This document shows, in pieces, positions 1 through 6,803 of a stretch of DNA of 7,848 nt (positions are counted from its first letter, which is position 1; each line of letters starts with the position of its first letter). The notes under the pieces are model-generated. The model made no database searches, had not been told where the DNA came from, and saw nothing but the letters and a program-made list of their open reading frames with translations. The DNA lies in contig DIAR01000032.1 of NCBI GenBank assembly GCA_002415845.1, positions 1-7,848 of the forward strand, given 5' to 3'. The position numbers and the translations under genes are program-made. The DNA is from Candidatus Woesebacteria bacterium UBA5073 (GTDB taxonomy: Bacteria > Patescibacteriota > Microgenomatia > UBA8517).

Positions 1-436
1 CAACCAATTTTTTAATATCAATATCGGCCACGGCATCGCCATAGGTAAGTAAAAAATTAGCTTTCTTTATATAGGTTTGGATTCTTTTAATCCGACCTCC
101 GGTTTGGGTATCCAGACCCGTATCAACCAGAGTTACTCTCCAGGGCCGGACTTTTTTGGAGTGAATAATCATCCGGTTCTTCTTTTCGGAAAAATCAAAA
201 GTAACATCCGAATTGTGCAAGAAGTAATTGGCAAAATATTCTTTGATAATGTGTCCCTTGTAACCCAGGCAAATTATAAAATCATTAAAGCCATAGCGGG
301 AATAGATATTCATGATGTGAATTAAGATGGGGGTTTGTCCGATTAAAACCATCGGTTTGGGAGTTACTGTTGTTTCCTCCTCAAGCCTGGTACCCAAGCC
401 ACCGGCTAAAATAACGACTTGAAGTTTTTTATTCAT
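1..436 (-). CDS. rfbF: Glucose-1-phosphate cytidylyltransferase, N-terminal part (runs off left edge)
   Basis: RfbF joins CTP and glucose-1-phosphate to make CDP-glucose, the entry point to CDP-linked deoxysugars used in surface polysaccharides; it acts in the cytoplasm. Reading the minus strand from the ATG at 436-434 gives 145 codons with no stop before the window edge. The nucleotide-binding signature AGGLGTRL lies at residues 11-18 and is followed by TPKPM (25-29), whose lysine is conserved in sugar nucleotidyltransferases. Segments FNDFIICLGYKGHIIKEYF (50-68), NYFLHNSDVTFDF (70-82), VTLVDTG (101-107), TGGRIKRI (112-119) and TYGD (131-134) match what I know of RfbF rather than the glucose-1-phosphate thymidylyl- or uridylyltransferases. 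Full-length members are about 255 residues, so a little over half is present. No good Shine-Dalgarno precedes the ATG. The gene is divergent from the exosortase, so a link between the two is suggested by position only. Confidence 0.9.
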   Translation of the reverse strand, partial: MNKKLQVVILAGGLGTRLEEETTVTPKPMVLIGQTPILIHIMNIYSRYGFNDFIICLGYKGHIIKEYFANYFLHNSDVTFDFSEKKNRMIIHSKKVRPWRVTLVDTGLDTQTGGRIKRIQTYIKKANFLLTYGDAVADIDIKKLV

Positions 437-477
437 AATAATTTTTTGCAATATTGGCTTTAGATTTGTCTTCTTGT

Positions 478-505
478 TGTATACCACATTTACTTAGGAA
501 ATCAA
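478..505 (-). promoter_or_regulatory. Possible promoter for rfbF
   Basis: On the minus strand a TTGATT box (500-505) and a TATACA box (478-483) are separated by 16 bp. Each matches four of six sigma70-type consensus bases. The predicted start would leave an untranslated leader of roughly 35 bases before the rfbF ATG at 436. The match is modest, and it is proposed mainly because the two genes diverge and the gap has to hold both promoters. Confidence 0.3.
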
Positions 506-519
506 CAATCGCGGTGGGT

Positions 520-525
520 TATAAT
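520..525 (+). promoter_or_regulatory. -10 box (TATAAT) just upstream of the exosortase gene, near-leaderless
   Basis: A perfect TATAAT ends 10 bases before the ATG at 536. With usual spacing, transcription would begin near 532, leaving only about four untranslated bases, too few for a Shine-Dalgarno site. No convincing -35 box sits 16-18 bp upstream (the sequence there is near GGAAAT), so the promoter may rely on the -10 alone or on an activator. The same layout is seen before the next gene at 1151. Confidence 0.5.
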
Positions 526-535
526 AGAAGTAATT

Positions 536-1102
536 ATGAGGGAAAAAAGAACCTTTAAAATTATTTTTGCCTTATTTGCGATTTTTTTGGCCATCCTGCC
601 TTTTATCGTCGCCTTTAACGAAAGCCTTACGCATCTGGTTGAAAAATTTCAACTCTATTTATGGGTGCAAAGGAAAATTGTACCGGTTGAAGTCTCAATG
701 GTCAGTTTGTTGGTACAAAATCTGGGTGTTGCCCTGACAGCTTCCTATCAGCACGGTTTTGTGGTTAACGGAGCTTTCTTGGAAATGACCTGGAACTGTT
801 TGGGCTGGCAGAGCCTGCTTCTTCTAATGATTACCTTGGCGGTTGGACTTTCCGGGGCGAAATATACCACTTCTTCAATCATTGAAACCATCGGGATTGG
901 TCTTTTGGGAACCTTTATGGTTAATTTAATCAGGCTGACGCTGATTGTTTTAATCTTTGTTTATTTCAGGCCGATTTATTTTTACGTTTATCATAACTAC
1001 CTGGCTGCCATCTTCACACTTGCCTGGCTTATTTTCTTCTGGTGGTTTTCCTACCGCTATGTTTTGATAGGAAAAAAGAAGTTGGAAAAGAACGCCAATT
1101 AA
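536..1102 (+). CDS. Short exosortase/archaeosortase-family transpeptidase
   Basis: This is a membrane-embedded cysteine transpeptidase of the exosortase/archaeosortase superfamily. Such enzymes cut a C-terminal sorting signal from exported proteins and are thought to join the new end to a lipid or glycan anchor. The 188-residue product is hydrophobic, with about five or six membrane spans: a clear first span near 9-27, then spans around 54-70, 90-106, 115-145 (probably two) and 155-176, and a basic cytoplasmic tail. The three family residues can be placed as Cys88 in NCLGW (87-91), Arg133 in the NLIR motif (130-133), and His153 in YHNYLA (152-157). It is shorter than proteobacterial EpsH-type exosortases and closer to minimal archaeosortase-like forms. 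The start is the first ATG, directly below the TATAAT. No substrate with a sorting tail is encoded in the window. Family assignment is good; subfamily and target are unknown. Confidence 0.8.
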   Translation: MREKRTFKIIFALFAIFLAILPFIVAFNESLTHLVEKFQLYLWVQRKIVPVEVSMVSLLVQNLGVALTASYQHGFVVNGAFLEMTWNCLGWQSLLLLMITLAVGLSGAKYTTSSIIETIGIGLLGTFMVNLIRLTLIVLIFVYFRPIYFYVYHNYLAAIFTLAWLIFFWWFSYRYVLIGKKKLEKNAN

Positions 1103-1113
1103 AACATCGGCTT

Positions 1114-1141
1114 TTCACAATCCCTTTTTTGAGTTTATAAT
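1114..1141 (+). promoter_or_regulatory. Sigma70-type promoter for the 1151 gene, near-leaderless
   Basis: TTCACA (1114-1119, five of six matches to TTGACA) and a perfect TATAAT (1136-1141) are 16 bp apart. The ATG at 1151 begins only 10 bases after the box ends, so the predicted start near 1148 leaves about three untranslated bases. This indicates that the membrane-protein gene is transcribed separately from the exosortase gene, or in addition to read-through from it, and that its translation starts without a Shine-Dalgarno. Confidence 0.6.
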
Positions 1142-1150
1142 ATTTCTTAC

Positions 1151-2506
1151 ATGGAACATGTTCCAAAAGAATCGGAGACAATTGCTGCCAGAAGGGCAGT
1201 CAGGACAGCCGAAAAATTAAAGATTGCCAGGGAAAAGATAAAAACAGTCAGAGCCTGGTGGAACAATGGTCTTTTTGAGGGTTTAATTCTTTTTTTCTTC
1301 TTCGCTTTAAACCTCTATTTAATTCTGCCTTATTTTGGTACCTCTTCGATTGAATATCCTTTTTCCGGTCCGGTCGTTCCGCTTATCGGAAAAGTCATTG
1401 CTTTTGTTGGTCGAATTCCGCTTTTGTATGCGATTCAGATTGTTAATATTATCTTTTTTGCCCTTTTCCCTTTAAGTCTCTATTTCTTTGTCAAAAGGAT
1501 TACCGATCGGAAAATGGCCGCCGTTATCACCGTTCTTATTTCCTCTCTGCCGTATTATTTCTTTGCCGAAGACCGGGTCAGAGCCATGTTTTTGGGGATT
1601 GATGCGGCTCACATTGCCAGCCTGTCGGTTATTCCTTTTGCCGTTTATGCCCTCATGAATTTTATGAGGGAAGGTAAGGTTATCAATTGCTTAAAAGCAG
1701 CGGCCCTGGCCGCCCTGATCGCTCTTATTTCACCTTTCGGTTTTATGAACTACATTATTTTTTCCATCATTGTTGTCTTTTCCGAATTGTTGCTTGGGCA
1801 AGGCAGATTAAAAGTTTTCCGTTTGGTTTTGGTTTTGGCTATTACCGGAGGTCTTTGTTCTTTTTGGTATAACCCGATCTTTTTTTCCTGGATGATTGCC
1901 GGTCCGATGGGGGAGGATATCCGTTTGATGCTGTCAAAGCTAATCCCGATTTCCTTTTTTGCCATTCCGGTTTTGGCTATCTTTGGTTATCTTCTTTTTG
2001 ACCGGAAACCGGAATTGCAGCCTTTGTTTTTGGCAGCTTTTTATACGATTGCCTTTGCGGCGATTACCTTGGCCGGGGGCGGCTTGGTTCCTTCAAACCC
2101 GTCCAGGTATTTGCCGGAATTAAGTATTTCCGTTTCGCTTCTGGTGGGAATTATCTATCTGAATATTTCCGAATACTTGAAAAAGATAAAGATTCCGGAG
2201 CATATTCCGGCAATTGCCCAGCGCCATTTTACCAACACCTTAACCGGTATCTTAATCTTTGGCATTCTTTTGGGGATACTCGTAGGCAGAAACAGACTTA
2301 ATTATCAGGATGAAGAGGTCCTGGGTCTTTGGACCTCAATTGAAAAGGGTGAAATCTGGGTAGCCAGGGACCGCTTTACCGCGACCGGTAATTTTATCGG
2401 CGGGTTTATTACGCTTTCAACCATTTCCGGTTTAACGGTTGTTGAAATAAAAACCAGAAAGTTAAATAAAAATAAAATAAATCCTTCAATTACCACCGAA
2501 AATTAA
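1151..2506 (+). CDS. Polytopic membrane protein, shortened relative of the GT-C glycosyltransferase at 4767
   Basis: The product has 451 residues. A basic, helical, probably cytoplasmic N-terminal segment (5-38, rich in Arg, Lys, Glu and Ala) precedes the first membrane span (about 44-62); roughly ten spans follow up to about residue 380. By eye it aligns with the 678-residue protein encoded at 4767: ALFPLSLYFFVKRIT (104-118) with ALTPVSLFFLIRYLT, DAAHI (151-155) with EGGHI, GGLCSFWYNP (233-242) with GLVAFCYNAS, and NPSRYLPEL (316-324) with QPNRYLLEM. Between TSSI (64-67) and Pro74, however, about 32 residues of the first outer loop are missing, including the candidate catalytic Asp. The C-terminal soluble domain also stops after about 60 residues (386-425) and ends in a Lys/Asn-rich tail. 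It may be a non-catalytic partner, a carrier-binding or flippase-like protein, or a degenerate duplicate. The open frame and its own promoter argue that it is expressed. Exact function is not recognised. Confidence 0.7.
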   Translation: MEHVPKESETIAARRAVRTAEKLKIAREKIKTVRAWWNNGLFEGLILFFFFALNLYLILPYFGTSSIEYPFSGPVVPLIGKVIAFVGRIPLLYAIQIVNIIFFALFPLSLYFFVKRITDRKMAAVITVLISSLPYYFFAEDRVRAMFLGIDAAHIASLSVIPFAVYALMNFMREGKVINCLKAAALAALIALISPFGFMNYIIFSIIVVFSELLLGQGRLKVFRLVLVLAITGGLCSFWYNPIFFSWMIAGPMGEDIRLMLSKLIPISFFAIPVLAIFGYLLFDRKPELQPLFLAAFYTIAFAAITLAGGGLVPSNPSRYLPELSISVSLLVGIIYLNISEYLKKIKIPEHIPAIAQRHFTNTLTGILIFGILLGILVGRNRLNYQDEEVLGLWTSIEKGEIWVARDRFTATGNFIGGFITLSTISGLTVVEIKTRKLNKNKINPSITTEN

Positions 2507-2624
2507 GAACCGTTTATTTATTCAAAACCAACAAAACAGATGGTAAAGAGGACCACTTAACGGGGAGGGATACAGGCCGTTATTGGGCTATTTCCTCCGA
2601 TATTGTTTTGTCTTAATAATCTTC

Positions 2625-2653
2625 TTTTCAAAACCTACTATTATTGCTAGGAT
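2625..2653 (+). promoter_or_regulatory. Possible extended -10 promoter for the methyltransferase-to-GT-C operon
   Basis: TTTTCA (2625-2630) and TAGGAT (2648-2653) are 17 bp apart, and TGC directly before the -10 gives an extended -10 arrangement. The predicted start is near 2660, giving a leader of about 24 bases before the ATG at 2684. The boxes are imperfect, but this is the only sizeable gap upstream of four tightly packed genes. Confidence 0.35.
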
Positions 2654-2666
2654 TATTGGATAAAAA

Positions 2667-2677
2667 TTAGGGCCTAA
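2667..2677. promoter_or_regulatory. Short palindrome in the methyltransferase leader
   Basis: TTAGG and CCTAA flank a single G, making an 11-bp inverted repeat between the predicted transcription start and the ATG at 2684. It could be an operator, since a one-base loop cannot form an RNA hairpin. It is short enough to be chance. Confidence 0.2.
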
Positions 2678-2683
2678 ACATTA

Positions 2684-3367
2684 ATGAAAGATAAATACGT
2701 TAATAAAAAGCTTTGTGTTCAAGACGGTTTGTCGGATGATATTTCCTCGAAAGCCTTCCTTTCCGATAATGAAAATTATTATAAAAAAATTGAAAAGTAT
2801 GATTGGGTCAGGGTGGTTGATAAACACCTGGGCTTGGAATCAGTCTTACACAGCCTAAGGGAGAAAAAAACGGTTGAATTAGTTAAGATTTTCGGTTTGG
2901 AACCTAAATTTTTGGATGCCGGTTGCGGAACGGGTTTAATTCTGCGCCACCTGGTTAAAGGTTCTGTTGGTTTGGATATTAACCCCAGGAATATTAGTAA
3001 GGCCAAAGTTCATGCTCCGAAGGCCAAGCTGGTTGAAGGTAAGATAAATAAAATGCCTTTTGCCAAAAACCGCTTTACAACGGTTATCTGTACCGAAGTT
3101 TTGGAACACTTGCCTGATCCTACAAAAGCCATCTCGGAAATTGCCAGAGTTTTGGCGCCCGGCGGAATCTTGATTGGCTCCGTTCCCGGAACAAACCCGA
3201 TTTGGCGTTTGCGCTTTTTATCTTCAACCCATCCGGGAGAACCATATCACAAAATTTATATACAGGATGATATAAAGGCTTTATTTAAAAAAAGTTGGAA
3301 AATTCTTTATTTAAAAAGGAATTGTTTTTTAATGAATATCTTTTTTGTCGTTAGAAAAAATGGCTAA
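2684..3367 (+). CDS. Class I SAM-dependent methyltransferase
   Basis: A 227-residue soluble enzyme expected to transfer a methyl group from S-adenosylmethionine in the cytoplasm. The Rossmann-fold signatures are clear: motif I LDAGCGTG (77-84) for SAM binding, the acidic residue after strand two in GLDIN (96-100, Asp98), a MPF segment (124-126) before the third strand, the post-strand-four EVLEHLPDP (138-146), and RVLAPGGILIGSVP (155-168). The first 70 residues are helical and probably shape the substrate site. The motif set is that of the large UbiE/Methyltransf_11 group, whose members act on sugars, lipids, quinones and small molecules, so the substrate cannot be read from sequence. The start is an ATG with no clear Shine-Dalgarno. 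The 3' end overlaps the radical SAM gene by 8 bases if that gene starts at 3360, so the two are co-translated neighbours. A role in decorating a surface glycan or lipid is inferred from context. Confidence 0.85.
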   Translation: MKDKYVNKKLCVQDGLSDDISSKAFLSDNENYYKKIEKYDWVRVVDKHLGLESVLHSLREKKTVELVKIFGLEPKFLDAGCGTGLILRHLVKGSVGLDINPRNISKAKVHAPKAKLVEGKINKMPFAKNRFTTVICTEVLEHLPDPTKAISEIARVLAPGGILIGSVPGTNPIWRLRFLSSTHPGEPYHKIYIQDDIKALFKKSWKILYLKRNCFLMNIFFVVRKNG

Positions 3368-4766
3368 AGTCCTTCTTATTTTTCCGCCCTACAGCTTAAA
3401 AGAAACTTTTGGCAACCTTTCCGAAGTCGGGAATATGTTGCCGCCCTTGGGCATTGCCTATATCGGTGCGGCACTGGAGAAGGCCGGTCATGAAGTTAAA
3501 ATCATTGATGCGCCACCCCTAAGATGGGGAATTAAGGAAGTCGTAGCGGAAACGAAGAAATTTAAGCCTGATTTAATCGGTATTTCAGCCTCAACCGTGT
3601 CATATAACCGGGCCGTTAAACTGGCCCAGAGTTTAAAAAAGTCGGTTAAAGCATCGCTGGTTCTGGGTGGTCCGCATGTGACGGCCTGTCCCAGGGAGGT
3701 AATGAAACAAGGCTATTTTAACTTTGGTGTTATCGGTGAGGGAGAGGAAACAACGGTGGAACTGGCAGGGGTTTTGGAAAAAGGTAAAGATCCAAAGAAG
3801 ATTAAAGGGCTTATTTATAAAAAAGGACGAAAGATAATTCAAACCGAGCCCCGCTTTTATCTTGAAGATTTAAACAAATTACCTTTTCCGGCCAGACACT
3901 TGATGCCCGACTTTAAGCTTTATCATCCCACCCCGGCCACATACAAAAAGTTTCCGGTAGGGACAATGATTACCAGTCGTGGTTGTCCCAACCGCTGCAC
4001 TTTTTGTTTCAGGGGCGTTTTTGGCAACCGCTGGCGCTATCGCAGTCCGGAAAGTGTCGTTAGCGAAATTGAAGAATTGGTCAACACATACAAGGTGGGG
4101 GAAATCCGGATATGGGATGACACTTTTAACGTTGATCAAAAAAGAGTCATAGCAATTTGTAAATTAATTTTGAAGCGGAAGATTAAAGTTTCCTGGACCT
4201 GTTTGGGGAGAGTTAATTCGGTCAGTCTGAAAATGTTGCGGGCGATGAAGGCGGCCGGTTGTTGGCAGATTTCCTACGGTATCGAATCGGGGAATGAAGA
4301 TATCCTGATAAGAATCCAAAAAGGTATAACCAAGGCAATGGTCAGACGGGCAATTAACTTAACCCAAAAAGCCGGACTGCAATCACTGGGCTTTTTTATT
4401 CTGGGTTTGCCGGGGGACACTAAGACTACCATGAACGAAACAATTCAATTTGCCAAGGAACTGCCCTTAAGTGTTGCCAATTTTACGATTACGACACCAT
4501 ACCCGGGTACTGAAATCTGGTTTGAAGCCGAAAGACGCGGCCTTCTGAAAGGTCTTTCCTATGATGATCTAATGGTTAATTTACCGAAAAAACTTTATTA
4601 TGTACCAGAGGGGCTTGACCGGGAAACACTGCAGGCTTTCGAAAAGAAAGCTTATAAGGAGTTTTACCGAAATCCGAAGTTTATTTTGCGGCAATTAAGG
4701 CAAATCGATAGTCCGGTGGATTTGTTCCGCAAAATTCAAGCCTACTTTACAATTCAAAGTGTCTAA
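3360..4766 (+). CDS. B12-binding-domain radical SAM enzyme
   Basis: A 468-residue iron-sulfur enzyme expected to cleave S-adenosylmethionine to start radical chemistry. Residues 1-140 form a cobalamin-binding-type Rossmann domain: VLLIFPPYS (4-12), MLPPLGIAYIGAALEKAGHEV (26-46), DLIGISAST (71-79), VLGGPHVT (101-108) and VIGEGE (124-129). A linker with LPFPARHL (174-181) leads to the radical SAM barrel, whose cluster cysteines are Cys209, Cys213 and Cys216 in GCPNRCTFC. Downstream features are WDDTF (252-256), SYGIESG (305-311) and LGLPGDT (348-354). The DxHxxG cobalamin-ligand motif is not present; the corresponding segment reads DAPPLRWG (50-57), so cobalamin, if bound, lacks the lower His ligand. 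I prefer the ATG at 3360 to an in-frame TTG at 3345 because the product then begins at the conserved first strand. The stop directly abuts the next ATG. Likely reactions are methylation of an unactivated carbon or a rearrangement; the substrate is unknown. Confidence 0.85.
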   Translation: MAKVLLIFPPYSLKETFGNLSEVGNMLPPLGIAYIGAALEKAGHEVKIIDAPPLRWGIKEVVAETKKFKPDLIGISASTVSYNRAVKLAQSLKKSVKASLVLGGPHVTACPREVMKQGYFNFGVIGEGEETTVELAGVLEKGKDPKKIKGLIYKKGRKIIQTEPRFYLEDLNKLPFPARHLMPDFKLYHPTPATYKKFPVGTMITSRGCPNRCTFCFRGVFGNRWRYRSPESVVSEIEELVNTYKVGEIRIWDDTFNVDQKRVIAICKLILKRKIKVSWTCLGRVNSVSLKMLRAMKAAGCWQISYGIESGNEDILIRIQKGITKAMVRRAINLTQKAGLQSLGFFILGLPGDTKTTMNETIQFAKELPLSVANFTITTPYPGTEIWFEAERRGLLKGLSYDDLMVNLPKKLYYVPEGLDRETLQAFEKKAYKEFYRNPKFILRQLRQIDSPVDLFRKIQAYFTIQSV

Positions 4767-6803
4767 ATGAAAAAAGTAATTTTTCCTGCCATCTTTTGTC
4801 TTCTTTTATTTTCCTTAAATCTGTTTTTGGTTTTTCCGCTTTTTAGCGGTGAATACACCAGTTCAATCGGTTCGATCGAGAGCGTTTTTATCGCCGATGC
4901 CCGTTTTATTTTCAATAACTTTCCCCATTTATCCTGGAACCAATATTGGTATGCCGGTTTTCCTTTCCATCTTTTTTACACACCTTTCCTGCCATATTTA
5001 ATGGCTTTGGGGCATTTGGTTGTTACCCCAATTCCCTTGGCCGCCTGGTACCGGATATTGATCGGTCTTTTCTACGCCCTAACTCCCGTCAGCCTTTTTT
5101 TCCTGATCAGATATTTAACCAAGAACGATTGGGTTAGTTTTATGACTTCCTTTTTCTTTTCTTTTTTTCCCTCCTTTTCCTACTTTATTCCCGGGATGGG
5201 TTCGTTTAACTCACCCCCCTGGCGGATTGTCACCCTGATTCTTTACGGTGAGGGTGGCCACATCATCGGTCTTTTCTGGCTGCCTTTGGCCATTCTTTTC
5301 TTTATTAAAATTCTCAAAGAGCCTTCTTTTAAGAATATTTTCTGGGCAGCTTTTTTTACGGCCGCTTTGGCCCTAACCAATATCATTGCCTTAATTGGCT
5401 ACGCTGTCATTATTATTCTTCTTTTCTTAACTCATGCGACGGAAAAAGACTGGCCTAAAAAGGTTAAACCGCTTTTTGTCTATTTTCTTATAAGTTATGG
5501 CCTGGTGGCTTTTTGTTACAATGCTTCTTTTATTAAAGCCAGCCTTTCAATCGGAACCGGAGGCGTTAAAGGTGGAGGCGGGGGAACTCTTTCGGTTTTG
5601 CCGGCCATCTTTTTGTTCATTCCCGTTCTATTTATATTAACAACCATCCTGGTTAAGATAAAAAACAAAATTATTTTTGGCGTCGGTAGTTTTGTGGTCC
5701 TTTTCTTTTTGTCGGCCTATTTGTGGTTTAAAAGTCAGATAATGCTCCTGCCGCAGCCTAACCGCTACCTTTTGGAAATGGACATGGGAATAGCCATTCT
5801 TCTGGCTTTTCTCTTTGTTTATCTAACAACCAGAATTAAAAAAGCCTGGCTTAAATATTTATTGTCAGTTCTTTTTTTGGGTTTTACGCTTTTTTTCCCT
5901 GCCCGATATTACCGAAACGCTTGGGAAATAACTTTACCTAACCCGGATATTACCAAGACTTCGGAGTATCAGATTGCCTCTTTTTTAAAAGATAACACCA
6001 AAGGAGAAAGAATATATGCCACCGGCTCAACGGCTTTCTGGCTCAACACCTTTGTTGACGTGCCGCAAATAAGGGGCGGTAATGACGGACTGGCCAACCC
6101 GTGGCTTTTAAATGCAACTTATCAAGTTAATACCGGGGAGAATGCACCTGTCGGTATGGCCGGGGAGAGTGCGGCCCTTTGGCTTCGGGCCTTAAATATT
6201 TCCTATCTCGTTCTTAATCTGCCGACCTCCAGGGAAATCTACCACGATTATCTATCGCCCGAGCGTTTTGCCGCGATTGAGGGAGTGGAAGAAATGGCCG
6301 ATCTTGGGGGTGATGTTATTTATAAACTGCCTTTAAATAAACCCTCTTTGGCCGGAGTGGTGAAGAAAAGTGCTTTTGCCAAATTAACTAAACTGAAAAA
6401 CGGTGTTGATTTGGAAAACCTGAAAAAATACGTTGACTATATTGATGACAGGGGAGCAAAAGAGGCTGAATTTGCTTGGCAAGAGGTTGGTCGAGCCAAG
6501 ATAACAGCCAATCTGGACAAGGATGAAGCCGTTTCGGTTCAGTTAAATTATAATCCCGGCTGGAAAGCGACCTTAAAACGTTTTGAAGAGGGGAAAGTGG
6601 TTGAGAAAAAAACAGTTCCCATCAAAGCCGATGTTATTGGTTTTATTTATATTAACCCACAGGTAACGGGTCCTGTCGAAATCGATCTTTCTTATCAGAA
6701 GACCTTTGATGTTTGGTTAGGTTATTTTCTAACCGCGGGAACAATTGTATTCTTAATAGTCTACTTACTTAGGAAAAAGGGGAATACCAATGAACAAAAA
6801 TAA
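4767..6803 (+). CDS. Large GT-C-fold membrane glycosyltransferase-like protein (PTPS_related-type)
   Basis: A 678-residue polytopic membrane protein resembling GT-C transferases and the family named 6-pyruvoyl-tetrahydropterin-synthase-related membrane proteins. Such proteins probably transfer sugars from a polyprenyl-phosphate donor on the outer face. The first span (5-24) leads into an outer loop (25-72) with Asp44 in IADAR, the candidate catalytic acid, then WNQYWYAGFPF (57-67) and YTPFLPYL (71-78), the family's aromatic/Gly-Pro signature. About ten more spans reach residue 378, with EGGHI (162-166) and QPNRYLLEM (330-338) between them and a Gly-rich loop at 263-273. A soluble outer domain (about 385-645) includes ATGSTAFWLN (418-427), VPQIRGGNDG (432-441) and a beta-rich end with NPGWKATL (596-603). 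A final span (650-668) and a basic tail close the protein. The gene starts immediately after the radical SAM stop. Substrate and linkage are not known. Confidence 0.75.
   Translation: MKKVIFPAIFCLLLFSLNLFLVFPLFSGEYTSSIGSIESVFIADARFIFNNFPHLSWNQYWYAGFPFHLFYTPFLPYLMALGHLVVTPIPLAAWYRILIGLFYALTPVSLFFLIRYLTKNDWVSFMTSFFFSFFPSFSYFIPGMGSFNSPPWRIVTLILYGEGGHIIGLFWLPLAILFFIKILKEPSFKNIFWAAFFTAALALTNIIALIGYAVIIILLFLTHATEKDWPKKVKPLFVYFLISYGLVAFCYNASFIKASLSIGTGGVKGGGGGTLSVLPAIFLFIPVLFILTTILVKIKNKIIFGVGSFVVLFFLSAYLWFKSQIMLLPQPNRYLLEMDMGIAILLAFLFVYLTTRIKKAWLKYLLSVLFLGFTLFFPARYYRNAWEITLPNPDITKTSEYQIASFLKDNTKGERIYATGSTAFWLNTFVDVPQIRGGNDGLANPWLLNATYQVNTGENAPVGMAGESAALWLRALNISYLVLNLPTSREIYHDYLSPERFAAIEGVEEMADLGGDVIYKLPLNKPSLAGVVKKSAFAKLTKLKNGVDLENLKKYVDYIDDRGAKEAEFAWQEVGRAKITANLDKDEAVSVQLNYNPGWKATLKRFEEGKVVEKKTVPIKADVIGFIYINPQVTGPVEIDLSYQKTFDVWLGYFLTAGTIVFLIVYLLRKKGNTNEQK
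6777..6783 (+). promoter_or_regulatory. Weak purine-rich ribosome binding site for the second GT-C gene
   Basis: AAGGGGA ends six bases before the ATG at 6790, inside the 3' end of the preceding gene. It is the most Shine-Dalgarno-like sequence before any start in the window and supports the choice of this ATG, although it matches the GGAGG core only in part. Confidence 0.35.

Larger units (their letters stand above)
2507..2683. other. 177-bp gap between the membrane-protein gene and the methyltransferase gene
   Basis: I see no complete gene here and no convincing rho-independent terminator. One frame (+2 relative to the upstream gene) stays open from about 2480 to a TAA near 2617 but has no start codon, so it could be a remnant of a once longer upstream C-terminus or chance. 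The last 60 bases hold a candidate promoter and a short palindrome (listed separately). Confidence 0.6.

Noticed and set aside
77..325. Plus-strand open frame of 82 codons inside the left-edge gene
   Set aside because: It lies antisense within rfbF, whose minus-strand translation carries clear family motifs; the plus-strand translation shows no recognisable domain.
2605..2634. GTTTTG/CAAAAC inverted repeat as a terminator
   Set aside because: The six-base arms are AT-rich, the loop is 18 bases, and no T-run follows, so a rho-independent terminator is not supported.
3345..3359. Upstream in-frame TTG start for the radical SAM gene
   Set aside because: It adds only five residues before the ATG at 3360, and the conserved first strand of the domain begins right after that ATG.
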